From Cladocopium goreaui (lineage: Eukaryota > Sar > Dinophyceae > Suessiales > Symbiodiniaceae): a stretch of 64,000 nt of DNA. Made by a program: the position numbers and the translations under genes. The notes under the pieces were generated by a model. That model did no database searches. It was not told where the DNA came from and saw nothing but the letters and a program-made list of their open reading frames with translations. The stretch spans positions 8,993-72,992 of the forward strand of contig CAMXCT020000392.1 of NCBI GenBank assembly GCA_947184155.2, written 5' to 3'. The stretch's first letter is position 1, and every line of letters starts with the position of its first letter. This document shows, piece after piece, positions 12,207 to 24,300 of the stretch.

Positions 12207-13075
12207 TTCCCTTTTGCCCTTCCTGCTTCCTCTACAATACCTCCACCCCTAGCCCCCTCAGCCATCAGTTGGCAAGTAGCCTTTGGAGTCGCTGATCTCA
12301 AGGATTCCTCTGGCAAAACAGGTTCCTGCACAGGTTCCTGCACAGGTTCCTGCACAGGTTCCTGCACAGGTTCCTGCACAGGTTCCTGCACAGGTTCCTG
12401 CACAGAAACCTCACCATCCTCACTTTGCTCCACACCTGCCAACTGGCTCAGCAGCCCAGGACTCCTCTGCTGAAGGCCTGCAGCTGGGATATCTGCAGCC
12501 TTTGGTTGGAGCTGAGTGACACTGCTGGGCTTGGCCTTTCGGACCGTAGGAACTTGGGGACTGGTGGCCGGCTGGGCTTGCTGCGGTTCTTGGGGCCTGG
12601 GCTTCCAAGGTCTATACACTGGAGCCATAGGCATCCTGCCCTGCAAGCTGAGCCTGTTACGTGCCTGGAGGGGGTTCATGGGCAAAGGATAGGGTCGCCG
12701 GCGCCCGTCTGATAAATTCAAAGGTCTTACGGCAGGCACTGGCATGGGAACAGCTGGCTGTACTTGTGGCAGTGCCACGGTTGCTGCCACAGCCGGTGCC
12801 ACAGGCGGTCTGACACGAGTGACAGGTGCCACACGCGCGACTGGTGTTGGGATGTAGGAAGTCTGTTCATCAGCTGCGTGTTTCACAGGGGATGCCACAG
12901 GGGATGCCACCGGGGATGCTACTGGGGATGCCATGGGAGATGCTGCAGGTGGTGCTGTTGGAGGCGCCATCTCGGATGCTTCCGACTCCGTCCGAATGGA
13001 GGAGGATGGTTTTGCTTTTTGTATCAATGCGGGTCTCACAATTTCCGGCTTCTCAACTGCCTCAACGGCCTCAAC
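12207..13075 (-). CDS. proline-rich disordered exon with VQEP repeats
   Basis: The exon runs from acceptor AAGCAG (exon begins GTTGAG) to a canonical donor, GTGAGT, at 12206-12201. It encodes VEAVEAVEKPEIV, then Ala/Pro/Val-rich sequence with MASPVASPVASPV repeats, many Pro and Gln residues, and seven copies of the tetrapeptide VQEP coded by a 12-bp minisatellite (12319-12404). There is no folded domain. Its phase matches the upstream exon at 13251-13409 if that uses a GC donor (GAG|GCAGTT). The product looks like a low-complexity scaffold or nuclear protein; function is unknown. Confidence 0.65.
12319..12404. repeat. 12-bp coding minisatellite
   Basis: Seven tandem copies of caggttcctgca. 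On the minus strand they encode repeated VQEP inside a proline-rich exon; the period keeps the reading frame. Confidence 0.9.
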
Positions 13076-13250
13076 CTGCTTGGTGGCTTCAACCCATCCA
13101 CAAAAAAAATCAAAAGCACTATATAATTACACAAATTCTTGGTGCCAGAAACCATCTTTCAAACCATGATGTTATAGTAAAACATAGTAAAACGTATTTT
13201 TCCATGTTTTCATAGTGAAACCATGTGAAACCATGTGAAACCCCAACTGC

Positions 13251-13409
13251 CTCGTCCACTGTCACCACCTCCAGCGGCGGCGTCTTCGGTTGCGCGCCTT
13301 GCGCGCCGCGCCGCGCAGGCGGTGCAAAGGGCACCGCCTCGGCGCGGCGCTGCGCCGAGCGCGCCGTCATGCGGCGCACGGCGGCGCGCAGCTCGGCTTG
13401 CGGAGAGGC
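13251..13409 (-). CDS. Arg/Ala-rich exon
   Basis: A very GC-rich minus exon after acceptor GGCCAG, reading ASPQAELRAAVRRMTARSAQ, then PFAPPARRGAQ and KTPPLEVVTVDE. A GC donor (GAG|GCAGTT) gives phase 0, and the next exon starts in phase 0 with VEAVEAVEKPE. GC-AG introns are well known in dinoflagellates. No family recognised. Confidence 0.55.
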
Positions 13410-13760
13410 CTGGCCAGCTGTCAACGTGGCTTCAGCGACGTTGAAAAATGATGGAACATTATGCTTCAATCAAAATGGAAATCCCTTCTGAAAAAAAAAA
13501 AGGAAAATGCTGGTGTTGTTGGAATGTGTTCATTTGTTGATTTTTGGAGGGGCCACTTCTCGCCGAAAACCCACAGAAACTCACTATAGAATGAAAGGAT
13601 ACCGGTTGATTTGGCCAATTTCAGAATCACAATATACCTAGTTTAAAAAGAATAGAATCCACTTGCAAGATCTTTGCTGTGAAATTCAATTGAATTTGGC
13701 TGAGGTTTATGGGGCACAGTGATGTATCCGTATCATTCCGTATCGGGAGCCCTGTCTCAC
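13410..13760. other. intergenic or intron spacer
   Basis: AT-rich with poly-A runs near 13490. It probably separates the LW-domain exons from the disordered-protein exons, or is an intron between them. Confidence 0.35.
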
Positions 13761-14331
13761 TCCAGGCATCTCCAGGCCTGAACCCTCTGCTTGGCTTGCC
13801 GCAAAATCACCAGCAAGTGATTCACCGCGTTCTCTCCCATGTTTTCTTTGTCCACGCGCCCTGGTGCCACTACCTGGATGGATCTCAATGCATTGATGAT
13901 GAAGTGGTGCACTTCTTTCCCGGAAGGCTCTGCCAAGGCGCGCTCCAACCAAAAGACCTCGGGAAACCCGACTCCAAAACGCCAGGAAATGCAGGATGGT
14001 ACCCCCAAGATTATAAGCTGCTTGTAGTTGGTTGATAATTCCCATTAACTATATTATAGATATATGATATAACCCCCATAAACCCTAGTTATTGGAGCTA
14101 TAAACCAACTTGGCTAAGTATGGGGCACCCTGTGGGAAATGTCCATTCCATTCCATTCCTAACAGGATTTGCCACTGCCAAGGCTGCCAAGGGCACCAAT
14201 TTCATGAGACCGCCCTGATTCACGAAGCGCAGCAGTCGGCTGGGGTTTGGCTCGGTCAGTCGCAGGGCTTCCACCATGCGATTCTTGGTCTCCAGGTCAT
14301 CTGATGCCATGAAGTCAATGAATTTTCTCAC
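13761..14331 (-). CDS. TFIIS N-terminal/LW-like helical domain, two exons
   Basis: Exon 14176-14331 reads VRKFIDFMASDDLETKNRM to LLRFVNQGGLMKLVPL and ends at donor GCA|GTGGCA. Exon 13761-13957 begins in the same phase after GAG with VFWLERALAEPSGKEVHHF and goes on to INALRSIQVVAP and LLVILRQAKQRVQAW, ending at donor GTGAGA. The order RFVxxGGLxxL, WLxxAL, then a helix with a xLRxIQVV-type core resembles the TFIIS N-terminal (LW) fold found in transcription and chromatin proteins. The match is by pattern only; protein-binding function is inferred. Other exons of the gene were not identified. Confidence 0.5.
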
Positions 14332-15208
14332 CTGCCCCTTGGCAATACCTTAGTCACTTAAGGTGAGAACGGCACCCTAAAATTGCGAAAAACACTTTTA
14401 GTTAGCTTCTAAATTTTAGATGCTATACCATTTACAGTAAATCAATCCACCAAATGGGCGCCAGAAATTTCCACAGGATCCCATGATATGGTGCTTGGAT
14501 GTGCTTGGCACTAATCCCGTTTGTGTTTTTAGTCCACATTGGACGCTGTTCACGTGTCCTTTCAGCTGCCGAAATGATCCGCAGGAGGGCACAACCAGAG
14601 CTGGATTGTAAAGGGGGAGCCCCTTGCTGGGTAGCCCCTCAGGAGATACATAGATGCGGGTATGTTTATCTAGGCTATACATAGTTCGATGGGGATTTTA
14701 ATAATGTTTGTTTGTCCAATATCAATGATATCAATGTCCTGTTTCTTAAATCCCTAATATACATGTATATTAATATATATATATATATAATTCTTATTAT
14801 ATATTATATATATATACATATATCGCTATGATTGGTGCTTCGCTACTTCAACCTCTAGTCTATATCTCTGCTGACTTTATCCCAAGGTTTGGTGGTTGAA
14901 TGCACCCATGTTTGGCGTCTGTGCGCCGGCCACTCCAACCCGTTTGGTTGCAGGTCAGTGAGTCAAGTTGGCAATCCGATCAGATATGACAGTAAATACA
15001 TGTAAATACATGTAAATACACGTAAAATGTAAAATCATGTAAATACCACTTCTATCCACTTCTATTTCTTGGACCAATTGATCCCACTTAGGACTGACAA
15101 GCCTGTTGTTATGTGATCGTAATTATGACTCCATCTTCAGGATGTTCAACTGGACATTGGTGTCATCACGCTTCGTCCTGTTGTTGGTGAACCCGCCAAG
15201 GCCAACAC
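14332..15208. other. spacer with AT microsatellites
   Basis: Mostly AT-rich; 14760-14825 is a TATA-type dinucleotide repeat and 14998-15045 a tgtaaataca repeat. A minus stretch near 14540-14650 (VSPEGLPSKGLPLYNP) is weakly coding-like but without clear splice sites. Confidence 0.5.
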
Positions 15209-15305
15209 CATCCAACACCGATACCGAGGCACCCCCAGAGCGATCCAGGCACTGTCGCCACTTCGCTGGGCCCGCGCCCGAAGTTTGAGATGTGGCAGTC
15301 ACTGC
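15209..15305 (-). CDS. small exon, unknown protein
   Basis: A strong acceptor with a C-rich tract (TTCCCCCCTCAG) is followed by AVTATSQTSGAGPAKWRQCL and DRSGGASVSVLD, then a possible donor GTGTTG. Coding-like and GC-rich against AT-rich flanks. It lies downstream of the stop of the AP2-like gene, so it belongs to the next gene. Confidence 0.5.
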
Positions 15306-15697
15306 CTGAGGGGGGAAATAAAGATCAAACATGGCCAGCTGTGAAATCCACTGGGCATTGAAATGGGAACATCATCAATTGATATTAATTGGATGAATTT
15401 CCATTGCTATGCTTGATTAGATTCAAAGTTGAACTAAGTTGAAGGTGCTCAAGTTTGACCCATACCCTGCATGTATGTATGATGAATGTTGCATGAAAGA
15501 CATTGAAATCCAACGTTATCTAATAAGGGTGGTGATGTCAATGTCGGCGGGCCATGTTGTCAAAACCAGCGTGGCGGTGCATCACCAGCAACTTCGTATA
15601 GATTCATACAGTGATACAGTAAACACCAGTGATGGAAGACAAGATTGAAGCCATGGTGTCCAGAACCTTGAACCTTTCCTGAAAGCCATCGTTCCTG

Positions 15698-17035
15698 TCA
15701 AGGCTCTCTCTTCAAGGCCTTGGCTTGTGGCAGCTTCGGCTCTTCAGCGGATCGCTTCTGTGATTCCGCTTGCTCCAGTCGTGGTACCGGCAGCCGGCCC
15801 CAGCTCTCATCTGCCACATCCAAGGCCTCATCCCTGGGCCGTTTCAAGGCCGAGGGCCGACCAGATCCACCATCTGACCCCTTGCTGTTGGCCTTTCCTT
15901 TCCCCTTGGCACCTGATGCACCTGCACCTTTGGTACCACCTTTGGCGCCTTTAGTGTGCCGCGCTGTGGGCGGCGCCTTCGCCGACGGTGCCTCCTCTGC
16001 AGCTGGCGGCTCGGCCACTGGTGCTGCTGAGGGCACCGCCGACGGTGCAGCCGACGGTGCAGCCGACGGTGCAGCCGCAGGAGCCTCGGCTTCGGAGGCT
16101 GCGACTTGGGCTTCCCAAACGAAGCGCTGCAACTTGGCCAATAGGAAGGTTAAGCGCCAACTGCCATAGGTTCTTATGTTGAACCAACGGCTCTGCGACT
16201 TCCCATTGACCTTGATCTCGGCAATCCATCCAGCGCCCTTTTTCATGGCACTGCGGTCTCGTTGAGCATCGTTCCAGATCTTTAGACCTGCAGGAACTTC
16301 CTCGCCATCATGGACACCTGCAGGATTGAAGTTTGCAAGGACCCGCTTACACTTCTTTCCATGACCATTTGATGGAATACATGCCTCTGCAATTCAGATG
16401 GGGAAAGCAGAATGAACGCATCATAATTCAGTGTTGAGAACGCTTTTTCAATACGATTTCCGCACATTTCTGCTAAATCAGCGCGCTGCGCGGGAGAGAC
16501 AAAAACAGGAAAGCCAGGCTGGACATTTGATGTAATGTGGATAAGACAATATACAATAATGAATAAACCACCCATTTAGGAATGGTATATACAACCTATT
16601 TATGGTGATTTGGGGGATGGTTTATTTTGCTGTTACCCACATTGTGTGGTTTAAATCATATTTGAGACGTCCATTGCAGCTCTGGCACCTGGCCGAGTTC
16701 GATCCGGATTCTTCTCGATTTTCTCTGCAGCTTCACCTTCTGATTCCTCACCACTTTAGATAGGAGAAGTCCCCATGCATGTTTCTTCAAGCTCGCATTT
16801 GGGTTGGTTGTTCCTCCATGTTTGATTTCATATGGATGTAATCCTGCAAAATGATCCAACACTGTTTTAGAAAACGCAAAGCAACCAAGAAAAGAGCTAC
16901 TGCTGGCATCTGCTGGTCCAAGCGTCTTTTATCCGCTTGATGAAGGGGTGATATTTGGGGCCGTGCAGTTTCCATTCTTCGTCTTTGGCAGCGCCTTCCA
17001 CTGTAAACAGCGGATCGGTTTCTACCTCTGCCATG
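15698..17035 (-). CDS. AP2-like DNA-binding protein
   Basis: The gene starts with ATG at 17035 (MAEVETDPLFTVEGAAKDEE, then WKLHGPKYHPFIKRI) in an exon ending near 16910. It has an acidic exon at about 16665-16757 (EESEGEAAEKIEKNPDRTRP) and a long last exon at 15698-16317 after acceptor CCTGCAG. The last exon encodes VHDGEEVPAGLKIWNDAQ, then GWIAEIKVNGKSQSRWF and YGSWRLTFLLAKLQRFVWEA. That is the strand-strand-strand-helix pattern of AP2/integrase-type DNA-binding domains. Ala/Pro repeats, a Gly/Lys/Ser-rich tail and a likely nuclear signal (LKRPRDE) follow, then TGA at 15698. AP2-like domains are common in dinoflagellates; DNA binding is inferred from the fold. Confidence 0.68.
16535..16642. 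mobile_element. MITE-like element, family B
   Basis: About 108 bp with inverted ends: atgtggataag on the left and ttacccacat on the right, and a core bounded by ataaaccaccc and gggatggtttat. The same family is at 30650-30760 and 45970-46080. No coding capacity. It lies in the intron before the AP2-domain exon. Confidence 0.7.
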
Positions 17036-17217
17036 CCGCGCCACAAGTGGAGCTGGGTGACTTAGGAATGTCAGCTGGTGGCTGGTAGTGCCATCAATTC
17101 AAGCCTGAAAATTGGGGGAGAGCTCTGATATAGACACCACATCATCCCATGTTCTGTAGATGGACTTGACATGAAATGACTTGAAACATGTCTGAAATGT
17201 CGTGAAACCGATACCGA

Positions 17218-17617
17218 TTGGTTGCGGCTTCTGACATTGGTTTCACCAGTGCTGCGGTGACCTTTTTGGGCAGCCGCAGCCCCGCTTGAGCAATGAAGCA
17301 ATGACAAGAGGAAGGGGATGCTCCAACCAATGGATTCATATCCCTGGCAGTCACTAAGAGCAGTGTGTTGTGTGGATAAGCCCATAAGGATATGGGTCCA
17401 AATGATCGGCCAAAATGGATGGTTAAATGCTTGGATTCTGTATCAACGGGGCAGCTTATGGCAAGTTCATTGGTACCACATCTGTGACCCATAGCCATCC
17501 CATCCGTCAGCTGGCCAGTCCAGCAGCATGTCCCAGGCTTTGCTCTTGACGCTGCCAGACAAGGACAGGGCCAAAGTCACTGCCTGGGTCTGGTTCAAGG
17601 ATTCTGGAGAGCCTTTC
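17218..17617 (-). CDS. two exons of an unknown protein
   Basis: The upstream exon, about 17489-17617, reads EKGSPESLNQTQAVTLALSL, then SGSVKSKAWDMLLDWP, and ends at donor GTCACA. The next, about 17218-17291, reads AGLRLPKKVTAALVKPMSEA. Both are GC-rich islands between AT-rich stretches. The first vaguely recalls retroelement Gag helices, but it is too short to call. They lie upstream of the start of the AP2-like gene and so belong to a separate gene ending near 17.2 kb. Confidence 0.45.
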
Positions 17618-19107
17618 TCGTATCCAATCCTTTTACTTCTTACGTTTCACCTGCTGTTTGGAGAACAAGGCGTTTGATCAAGGCGCTCTAACATGAATTC
17701 AACCATTTCATTTCATGTTGATTTGTCTTGAAACTTGTTGCCGCAATATCAAGTGTTTATCTTAAGTGTCCTCATTTAAATTGCCACCGGGGGGGGGGCA
17801 GCCCACAATTTCAGACAAACCCATATTGCGGTCCCATTGGGGGGTGTACCCAATTTGATCCCCACTGGTGTTGGAAACTGTCAGAGGTCTCCGTGTGTTC
17901 GTGGCCTCAGACGACTGGCTGGGTGGCCGACAGCCCGGAAGCACCACCAGTCCCTGCCTCGAAAGTTTCGGACGAGCACAAGGCAGAACAGATCACCCTG
18001 AAAGCTATCTCATCTATCTCACATTATTTGTTTCTACCTATTGGCTTCGACGCTACGATTGGCCACTTGTAGGATTATGCTGATTATGCTGTATCTTGTC
18101 ACTGCATCTTGTCAAAGGGTCCCTCTTAGTTCATCCCCACTGATACGCAATTTCCCCTGGGAAAGCCGATGTGTCGATGCTTTTGTGATCTTTTGTGCCT
18201 GACTAGAAGGCAGTCATGGGCCCAGGGTTTACCGGTTTAGCCATCCTGGACTCTGAGTCCAAAGCTTTCTTGAAAGATATTCAGCAACAAGGCTTCCACC
18301 TGAGGTGCGGAGAAATTGGAAAGTGATATAAATTGATGGAAATTGCTCATACAAGTCCTCAACCAAACATGCATTTGGAATGAGAATGACGATGGATAGG
18401 CTATAGGCATTAAACATAAATGGCATAGATGATGGCATAGATGATCAGTCAATCATTGATGATCATACTAGGTATGTGGATATACATGCACCGCGTTTAC
18501 AAAAACAGCTCTGGCCTCGTCACCAGAAGCCGTGCGGATTGCAGCAAGCCCTACTCCAGCTTGCTGTCCATGCCCATGCCTGCGGACCGACCGGAGCATC
18601 CTCAAACCTCTCCCAGTCGCCCTGTTTGATTGGCTGAAGTTACGTGGGCTCTCCACTTTTTTTCCGATGCAAATGTCGGCTGGGTTATACAGTTATACAC
18701 CAAAGTGTGGTGGTCAACGCCAGTGTTCTTAGTCATATGGCCCCTTTTTGCAAGTAAAAAATATCTTTTTACACGGAGCTTACCCAATGATCCCCACACC
18801 TGGATTGTCGGCGACTACAGTATACCTCCTCCAAATCAAGGAAATCCAAATTTTGGTGCATGGTTGCTTCACTCAACTTTTTTTGTGGTGAACTCCCACT
18901 GAACTCCTGTTTTTTTGGGTGAGGTCTCAATGCTTAGTGGGTGACATCCAGTGTTTGCTGGTGAAATCCACATGTTTGGTGATGAACTCCCCCAATATTT
19001 TGGGCAAATCCCAAAATTTCGAAGATGTTTTGCCTATTTTTGCCTCCAAAATCCATCCAAATCCCCGAAAAAAACGGGATCTTTGCAATCGAGGCCCCAG
19101 ACCAAAC
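17618..19107. other. long spacer, weak coding hints only
   Basis: No well-bounded exon. A plus frame near 17900-18010 (WVADSPEAPPVPASKVSDEH) and a minus frame near 18500-18600 read openly in GC-rich patches, but neither has good splice sites on both sides. Confidence 0.35.
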
Positions 19108-19182
19108 CATCTGCGGCAGATGAAGCAACTGCTCCGCTTTGCTCAGCACCCCCTCCGCAGCCGTGCGGCGCGTTGCCACGTC
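19108..19182 (-). CDS. small exon, unknown protein
   Basis: Acceptor GTTCCAG is followed by DVATRRTAAEGVLSKAEQLL and HLPQ, then a possible GTTTGG donor. The helical, charged peptide and GC content are coding-like. Family unknown. Confidence 0.5.
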
Positions 19183-19321
19183 CTGGAACTCCAGGTGTGC
19201 CCGGGGTGTCAGTTTTGGTTTACAACGTGTAGCATGCCATATATCGTATACACATCTTACCCATATATATAATCTCTATATATATATAGTGTATATATAT
19301 ATATATTATATATATATATAT

Positions 19322-20040
19322 CGACCCTCCGAACCCGCAAAATTCGCAGGGTGGCACTTAAAACCCAGGGTTTCAAAACAAAACCCAAGGTTTTTCTATT
19401 TCCACAAATTTCAAGACCATGCCCCCAAATGCTCTGATTTTATTAATGCGGTGGGTCCTCAAAAAGTGTTGCATTTCTGTCCAGTCTACTGGTCATCGAC
19501 GCCCAAACACAAGCCCAACACACAACAAAAATGTATTATATTTTCACCAGTTCCAAGGGGTTCCAACCCATGTTTATATCATGGGTGCACACGGGTAAAT
19601 CACGGGTTGAACATGGGTTGAACACGGGTTAGAGAAAACCTGGTTATTTTCAAAATACACGAGGTTTAGCCTACAAACCCTGGGTATTCCTTAAGAAAAC
19701 ACGGGTTGACACGGGTAAATCACGGGTTGAACACGGTTTGCTAGAGGCTTGAATTCCCGACCCGTACTTTTCCATGTTGGGGTTGCGTTTTTCTCTACTT
19801 CAGATGTATAATGTAGATGTGGTTTCCTGACGGTAAGGCTGAATGGAGGAAAATCTAAGAAACATATGATGAAGCAAAGTAGGAGAAGTGTTGGAAGCAA
19901 GCACTATATCGAATTCGGACAGTTTGTAAGAAAACCCTGGTTTTTTGTGACAAACCCAAGGTTTTTTAGCATGATCACGGCTAAACCCAGGGTTTTAGTT
20001 TGCACCCGACAAATTTGTAGGGTTTGGAAGCTAAGGGTAT
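19322..20040. repeat. dispersed repeat with inverted ends and aaaccc/gggttt motifs
   Basis: The left part (gaacccgcaaaattcgcaggg, then aaaacccagggttt) is similar, inverted, to the right part (ccctgggtt-type sequence near 19990, then gacaaatttgtagggtttgg). In between are many short motifs of the forms aaacccaagg, acgggttgaacac and gggttt. Both ends border ta dinucleotide tracts (about 19260-19320 and 20036-20050). It looks like a degenerate small transposable element or repeated palindrome; no gene is inside. Confidence 0.45.
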
Positions 20041-20439
20041 ATATATATTTGTGTGTGATTTACCTCTGTTTGGCAATGTTTGGGAAAAACATCTCTAGAT
20101 TCCTCTTGGCAGCATTCGCTCATTTCATAGAGTTGAAGCGCGCGGTTTGGATAAGATTTTGTGTGTTAGGGGAGCTGACCAACACAATAGTTGCGCTACC
20201 TATAGTGCATTAACGATGGTGCTGATTGATGATCATGATCATGATGCGATGGAGCGATGCAGCTACAAAACAGAAAACAACCACACAACGCCATGCAACG
20301 CAATGCAACGCGATCTAAGTCAAGGACAATATCATCAATACATACAATCTCATACAATACAATAGCCAACCAAAAAATGGTGCCTCCCTAGATTGACACA
20401 AACAATCCCTTCAGTTGATGGCCTACTCTGCTATGTGTT
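20041..20439. other. spacer
   Basis: AT-rich, no exon recognised; a short run of catacaat and caatgcaacgc repeats near 20290-20360. Confidence 0.4.
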
Positions 20440-20496
20440 CAGCTCCTGATCTGACAAAGCCCGGAGCAAGGGGCACAGCAGCGTGAGCCGCGGGGC
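20440..20496 (-). CDS. candidate small exon
   Basis: A good polypyrimidine acceptor (CTGCCTCTTCAG) is followed by PRLTLLCPLLRALSDQEL in a GC-rich island. The 3' end is unclear. It lies downstream of the AspH stop and would belong to the next gene. Confidence 0.4.
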
Positions 20497-21347
20497 CTGA
20501 AGAGGCAGCTGCCCCAAAATGAAGAAAAACTCAGCCTAAACAATGACGTAAAAAAAGTTTTGACTGGGGAAGCACAAGAATCTTAGGGCGAAAGAGGTAC
20601 TCAACATATACTCAACATTACTCAACTACAAATGTCCAGTCATGTTGGGATTGCTCCCATGTTTCATGGCATCGTTCTTCCGGGCCCAGGTTTATCCAGG
20701 GCTAAAATTCGTCATGCGGATTTTCGGGCGAATAGTTCATCCATTTTTTCACATCCATCATCGAACAATCTTCAGATTTTCCTATATGTTTCATTCATTT
20801 GGATTTTTTCCAATGTTCGGATCCAAAATTGTAGAAAGAATATGAAAGAATCCTCCCGACTGATCTTCCCCTTTGGCGCACATGGAGGCTGCGCATGTCA
20901 AGGCTTCCTAGGCCTCGGAGTCTCGGAGAGATCTGGCCAAATCTCGGCCCGTGGCGTGGCCACATCAGTGTACAAATTGATTAATGATTGGTGTCAATTA
21001 AACCATTAAACATCATTAAACATCATTAAACATCATTAAACATTGATCTAGGGCCGTACCAGCACATAGCTCACATCATAATCTACAGTAGGTTTTATCA
21101 ATAGATGTCATAAGTGTACAAAGTTCAGTAAGCTTTGGAAGCTTTGACCCTTCTCAGGCTGTTTGGTCAATGCCAATTTTTTGCGAAAAGGTTTTTGAAG
21201 ATACACAGGGGTTCCACCATTCACACATGGCAGCAAGCTAGCCCAAGCATGCCCACCCTATTCCAGAGTCACATGTGAGTTCACGTCGTTTTTCAAACCA
21301 GCTGAGCTTAAAAGGGTCGTTGCCTTGCGTCACTTTTGGAGCAATGC
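20497..21347. other. intergenic spacer downstream of the AspH-like gene
   Basis: Follows the stop of the hydroxylase gene on the minus strand. Contains a short tandem of aaacatcatt at 21005-21040. No exon supported. Confidence 0.45.
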
Positions 21348-24300
21348 TCAGTAGAGATCCTCGCGCACGTCCAACAGGCCCAAATCCCCGAAATCTTTCT
21401 GAGCACCAACTGCCAAGTCAGGCGCGTCCTCAGTAGGCTGAAGACCTCATGCAGTTTGTGTAGGAAGCTATAGATATGATGATCATCGACAGACATGGGC
21501 TTCCCTGTTTCAAATATTGGGCAACAGTTAGAGGTATTGCTTGGGATTGCTTGAGATCCATAAGTTTCAGTCTGCGATGCAAAAGAAGCATCCCCCCGAC
21601 GCATCTTCTCCGCAAATTTCAGATACCTAACAGCTAGCCTTTTTGCTCCACCCGTCTCAGTCTCAACCCGTGGATTAATTCCAGAGATCTGAAGTGAAAG
21701 TTGATACAAAAACATGGAAAACCTGGCAAACAGTACCAATTACATCCAGTTAACCTCCAACATCCTCCAACTATGCCAGCCTGCGCCCAAGATTCAGCCT
21801 TCAACAAGTTAGTTGCCTCCAACTTGCTCATGTCACCTCGTTTCACTTCTCCTCGCTGGGCGGCTGCCAGAATCTCCTCAGATCCCGGATGGATGTGGAT
21901 TGATTGTGGTTATCATCATCTAAAATTGTAATGTTTTAATCATTTTAATCTGCACTCCATGTAAGAAATAAACCATGAAATATAAAAAAAAAATCTAGGG
22001 GGAAATATACATAATAATAATGATAATAATAATAAGAAGAAGAAATATGTAATTATAGATTCTTCCGAACATGGCCGGGACCACCTTTCTCCCATCCCTT
22101 GGCGGTCTCCGCCAAGCTTCGGCCACCGCCGCATTGGCGGGCGGCGACACACGCCGCCGCAACATGGCTGCAAAGTCTGTCATCCCAGCATCCAGTGTAT
22201 CTCTCCATCGCTCGGCTGGGAGCTCAGGATGCCAAAAGCGGATCAGGAGCACAATCCTCCAGACATGGATAGACATGGGCTGTTGGGTGCAACAGATCAC
22301 CCCCAAAAAAAAAGAGGATCGCAAGATCTAGAAACGCTGTTTAACACCTTGATCATCTCAGGAACATTCATGTCAAGGGCATGCTACAGCTACATGAAAC
22401 CTATTGCGCCAACACCTCCACATGGATTTCTCTGGGGGGCACGGCTTTATTTCATTCATCAAGGCACCGTACTTGGTCGCTGTCGTTCACGACCTCGTGC
22501 TCGTAGCTATCATCAAAGAAAATGCATCTTCCTTCCTGTCACCAACGGCAACCGATGGCCATCGGATCAACGAGCGACACCGGATGGAGAGTTTCCGAGG
22601 TTAAATCGACGCACACCAATGGGAAAGAATGGGAAGACGTTCCAGGTTATGTGCAGTTGCCCCAACTGGAACATACTGGAACCCTTGCCACAATTTTGGC
22701 TTATCAACATTCTAACCTCATTAGAATCCAAATCATTCCAAATCCATCAAAGACCTTGAAGATCCTTGAAGCCATTTTGAATGAAACCCATTAAAGACAT
22801 GTTTTAAGACTATTAGACACCCACTCAAAAACCTAAAGACTCCCATTCCAATCATATCCAATCATCCTTCATCGACCCCGCCTGCCATGTCCCCCAGCTT
22901 TCGCCCACTCGTACTTTGGCACCCTCAGGACAGACCAAGCCCATGTGACAGGTGAGTCTCACGTTGCTCGAAGCACCTGCCGTGTTCAACGAAAATGCTG
23001 CGTTTGAAATGGCTTACACTGATGGGATAGCTGATTTATATTGATTTATGATAGTTATAGAGATAGTCATGATAGCTATTTGGAAAACATTTGGATTTTT
23101 TGTTGAGGCATCCAGGGGCATAACTAGCAAAATGATGATCCAGCCTTTTTTTGTAAAAATTAACATAACATTGATTCGCTAACCTAAAATAAGTCATTTG
23201 GAGATAGTTACCCCTTCCTAACCATCAGTCCAGTGACGTCGCAGTGAGGTCGTTAGATTCGTTAGGATCTTCCTCCAGACAGACTGGTTGGATCGCGCAT
23301 AAGCGGCGAGTGTTTGGGTTGATAACCCATGGACCACAATGGACTGGAGTTGTCAATTTGGTCGAAGAAACTTGGATTCCATCGGCAAACAGACCTGAAA
23401 AACCGATTGCATCCGATTGCCACAAATGATCAAGAATCAATCGGTTGATGTGATGGCATAATTTGAAGAACAGGAAAGCAATCGGCATCTTAAAAAATGG
23501 GATGGTGTCCTTCAGGTTCCCGTCGAAAATCGCCACAATTTGGCTTGGGAACACCATGGGAAAACTTGAGGGAAACCAGTGACTGTCAACATCTGTCAAC
23601 ACCTCCAACTTTGGGCTCCAAATGATCACGGCTCCAAATTCTTGTGCTCTAAAAATGCATGGTTTCAGAGGAAACTCATCTAAAATCGCCCAGGTCGCAG
23701 TGTGGGGTGAGCTTCGTCCCTGGCGCGATGGCCGACAGAATGATCTCCCCTACCTCATTGGATCAGCAGGGCGTCACCGAGATTCACGGGGTCCCAATGT
23801 CAGGTAGTTGGTAGATACAAACATGGTGTCATGACCATTCAAACAACATGCTAGTGGCCCTAAGTGGCCAAGTCCTACCATAATATGTAGTGCAGATTGA
23901 GTCCAGGATCAATATAGTTTTCAATCTTGGATGCCCATGTGCCAAGAGACCCCGATCTTGGCCATGGCCACAGCTGTGGGGAGAAGGCTCTCCAGCAGCT
24001 GACAGGTCTTGGGAAAGGCTTGAAGCACCTGGAGCTAGGGAAGAAATCACTGATCCAATTGTCAGCGATGGAGCTGTTTGGAATAGAATGGGTGTAATTT
24101 TAAACCAGGGATATGTAGAATTGTGGGGATATAGAGTGATATAGAGAGAGGGAGAGATCGAGATGTGGAGATGCGGAAAAAGCAAGATTGGTACAGGTTT
24201 TTCTCCAAATTTGTATCGGCAAAGTGAATGGCTGCACACTTCACTAACACACTACTTGATGACGGTAAATTGTTATGCCGTTTGCATCCTTGGTCTTTAT

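Noticed and set aside
17489-17617. Gag-like helix (TLALSLSGSVKSKAWDML)
   Set aside because: Too short and isolated to call a retroelement; no partner domains nearby.
22880-22960. Plus-strand donor gtgagt at about 22951 suggesting a plus gene
   Set aside because: The minus strand here carries the AspH blocks CHMGL and KVRVGES in family order.
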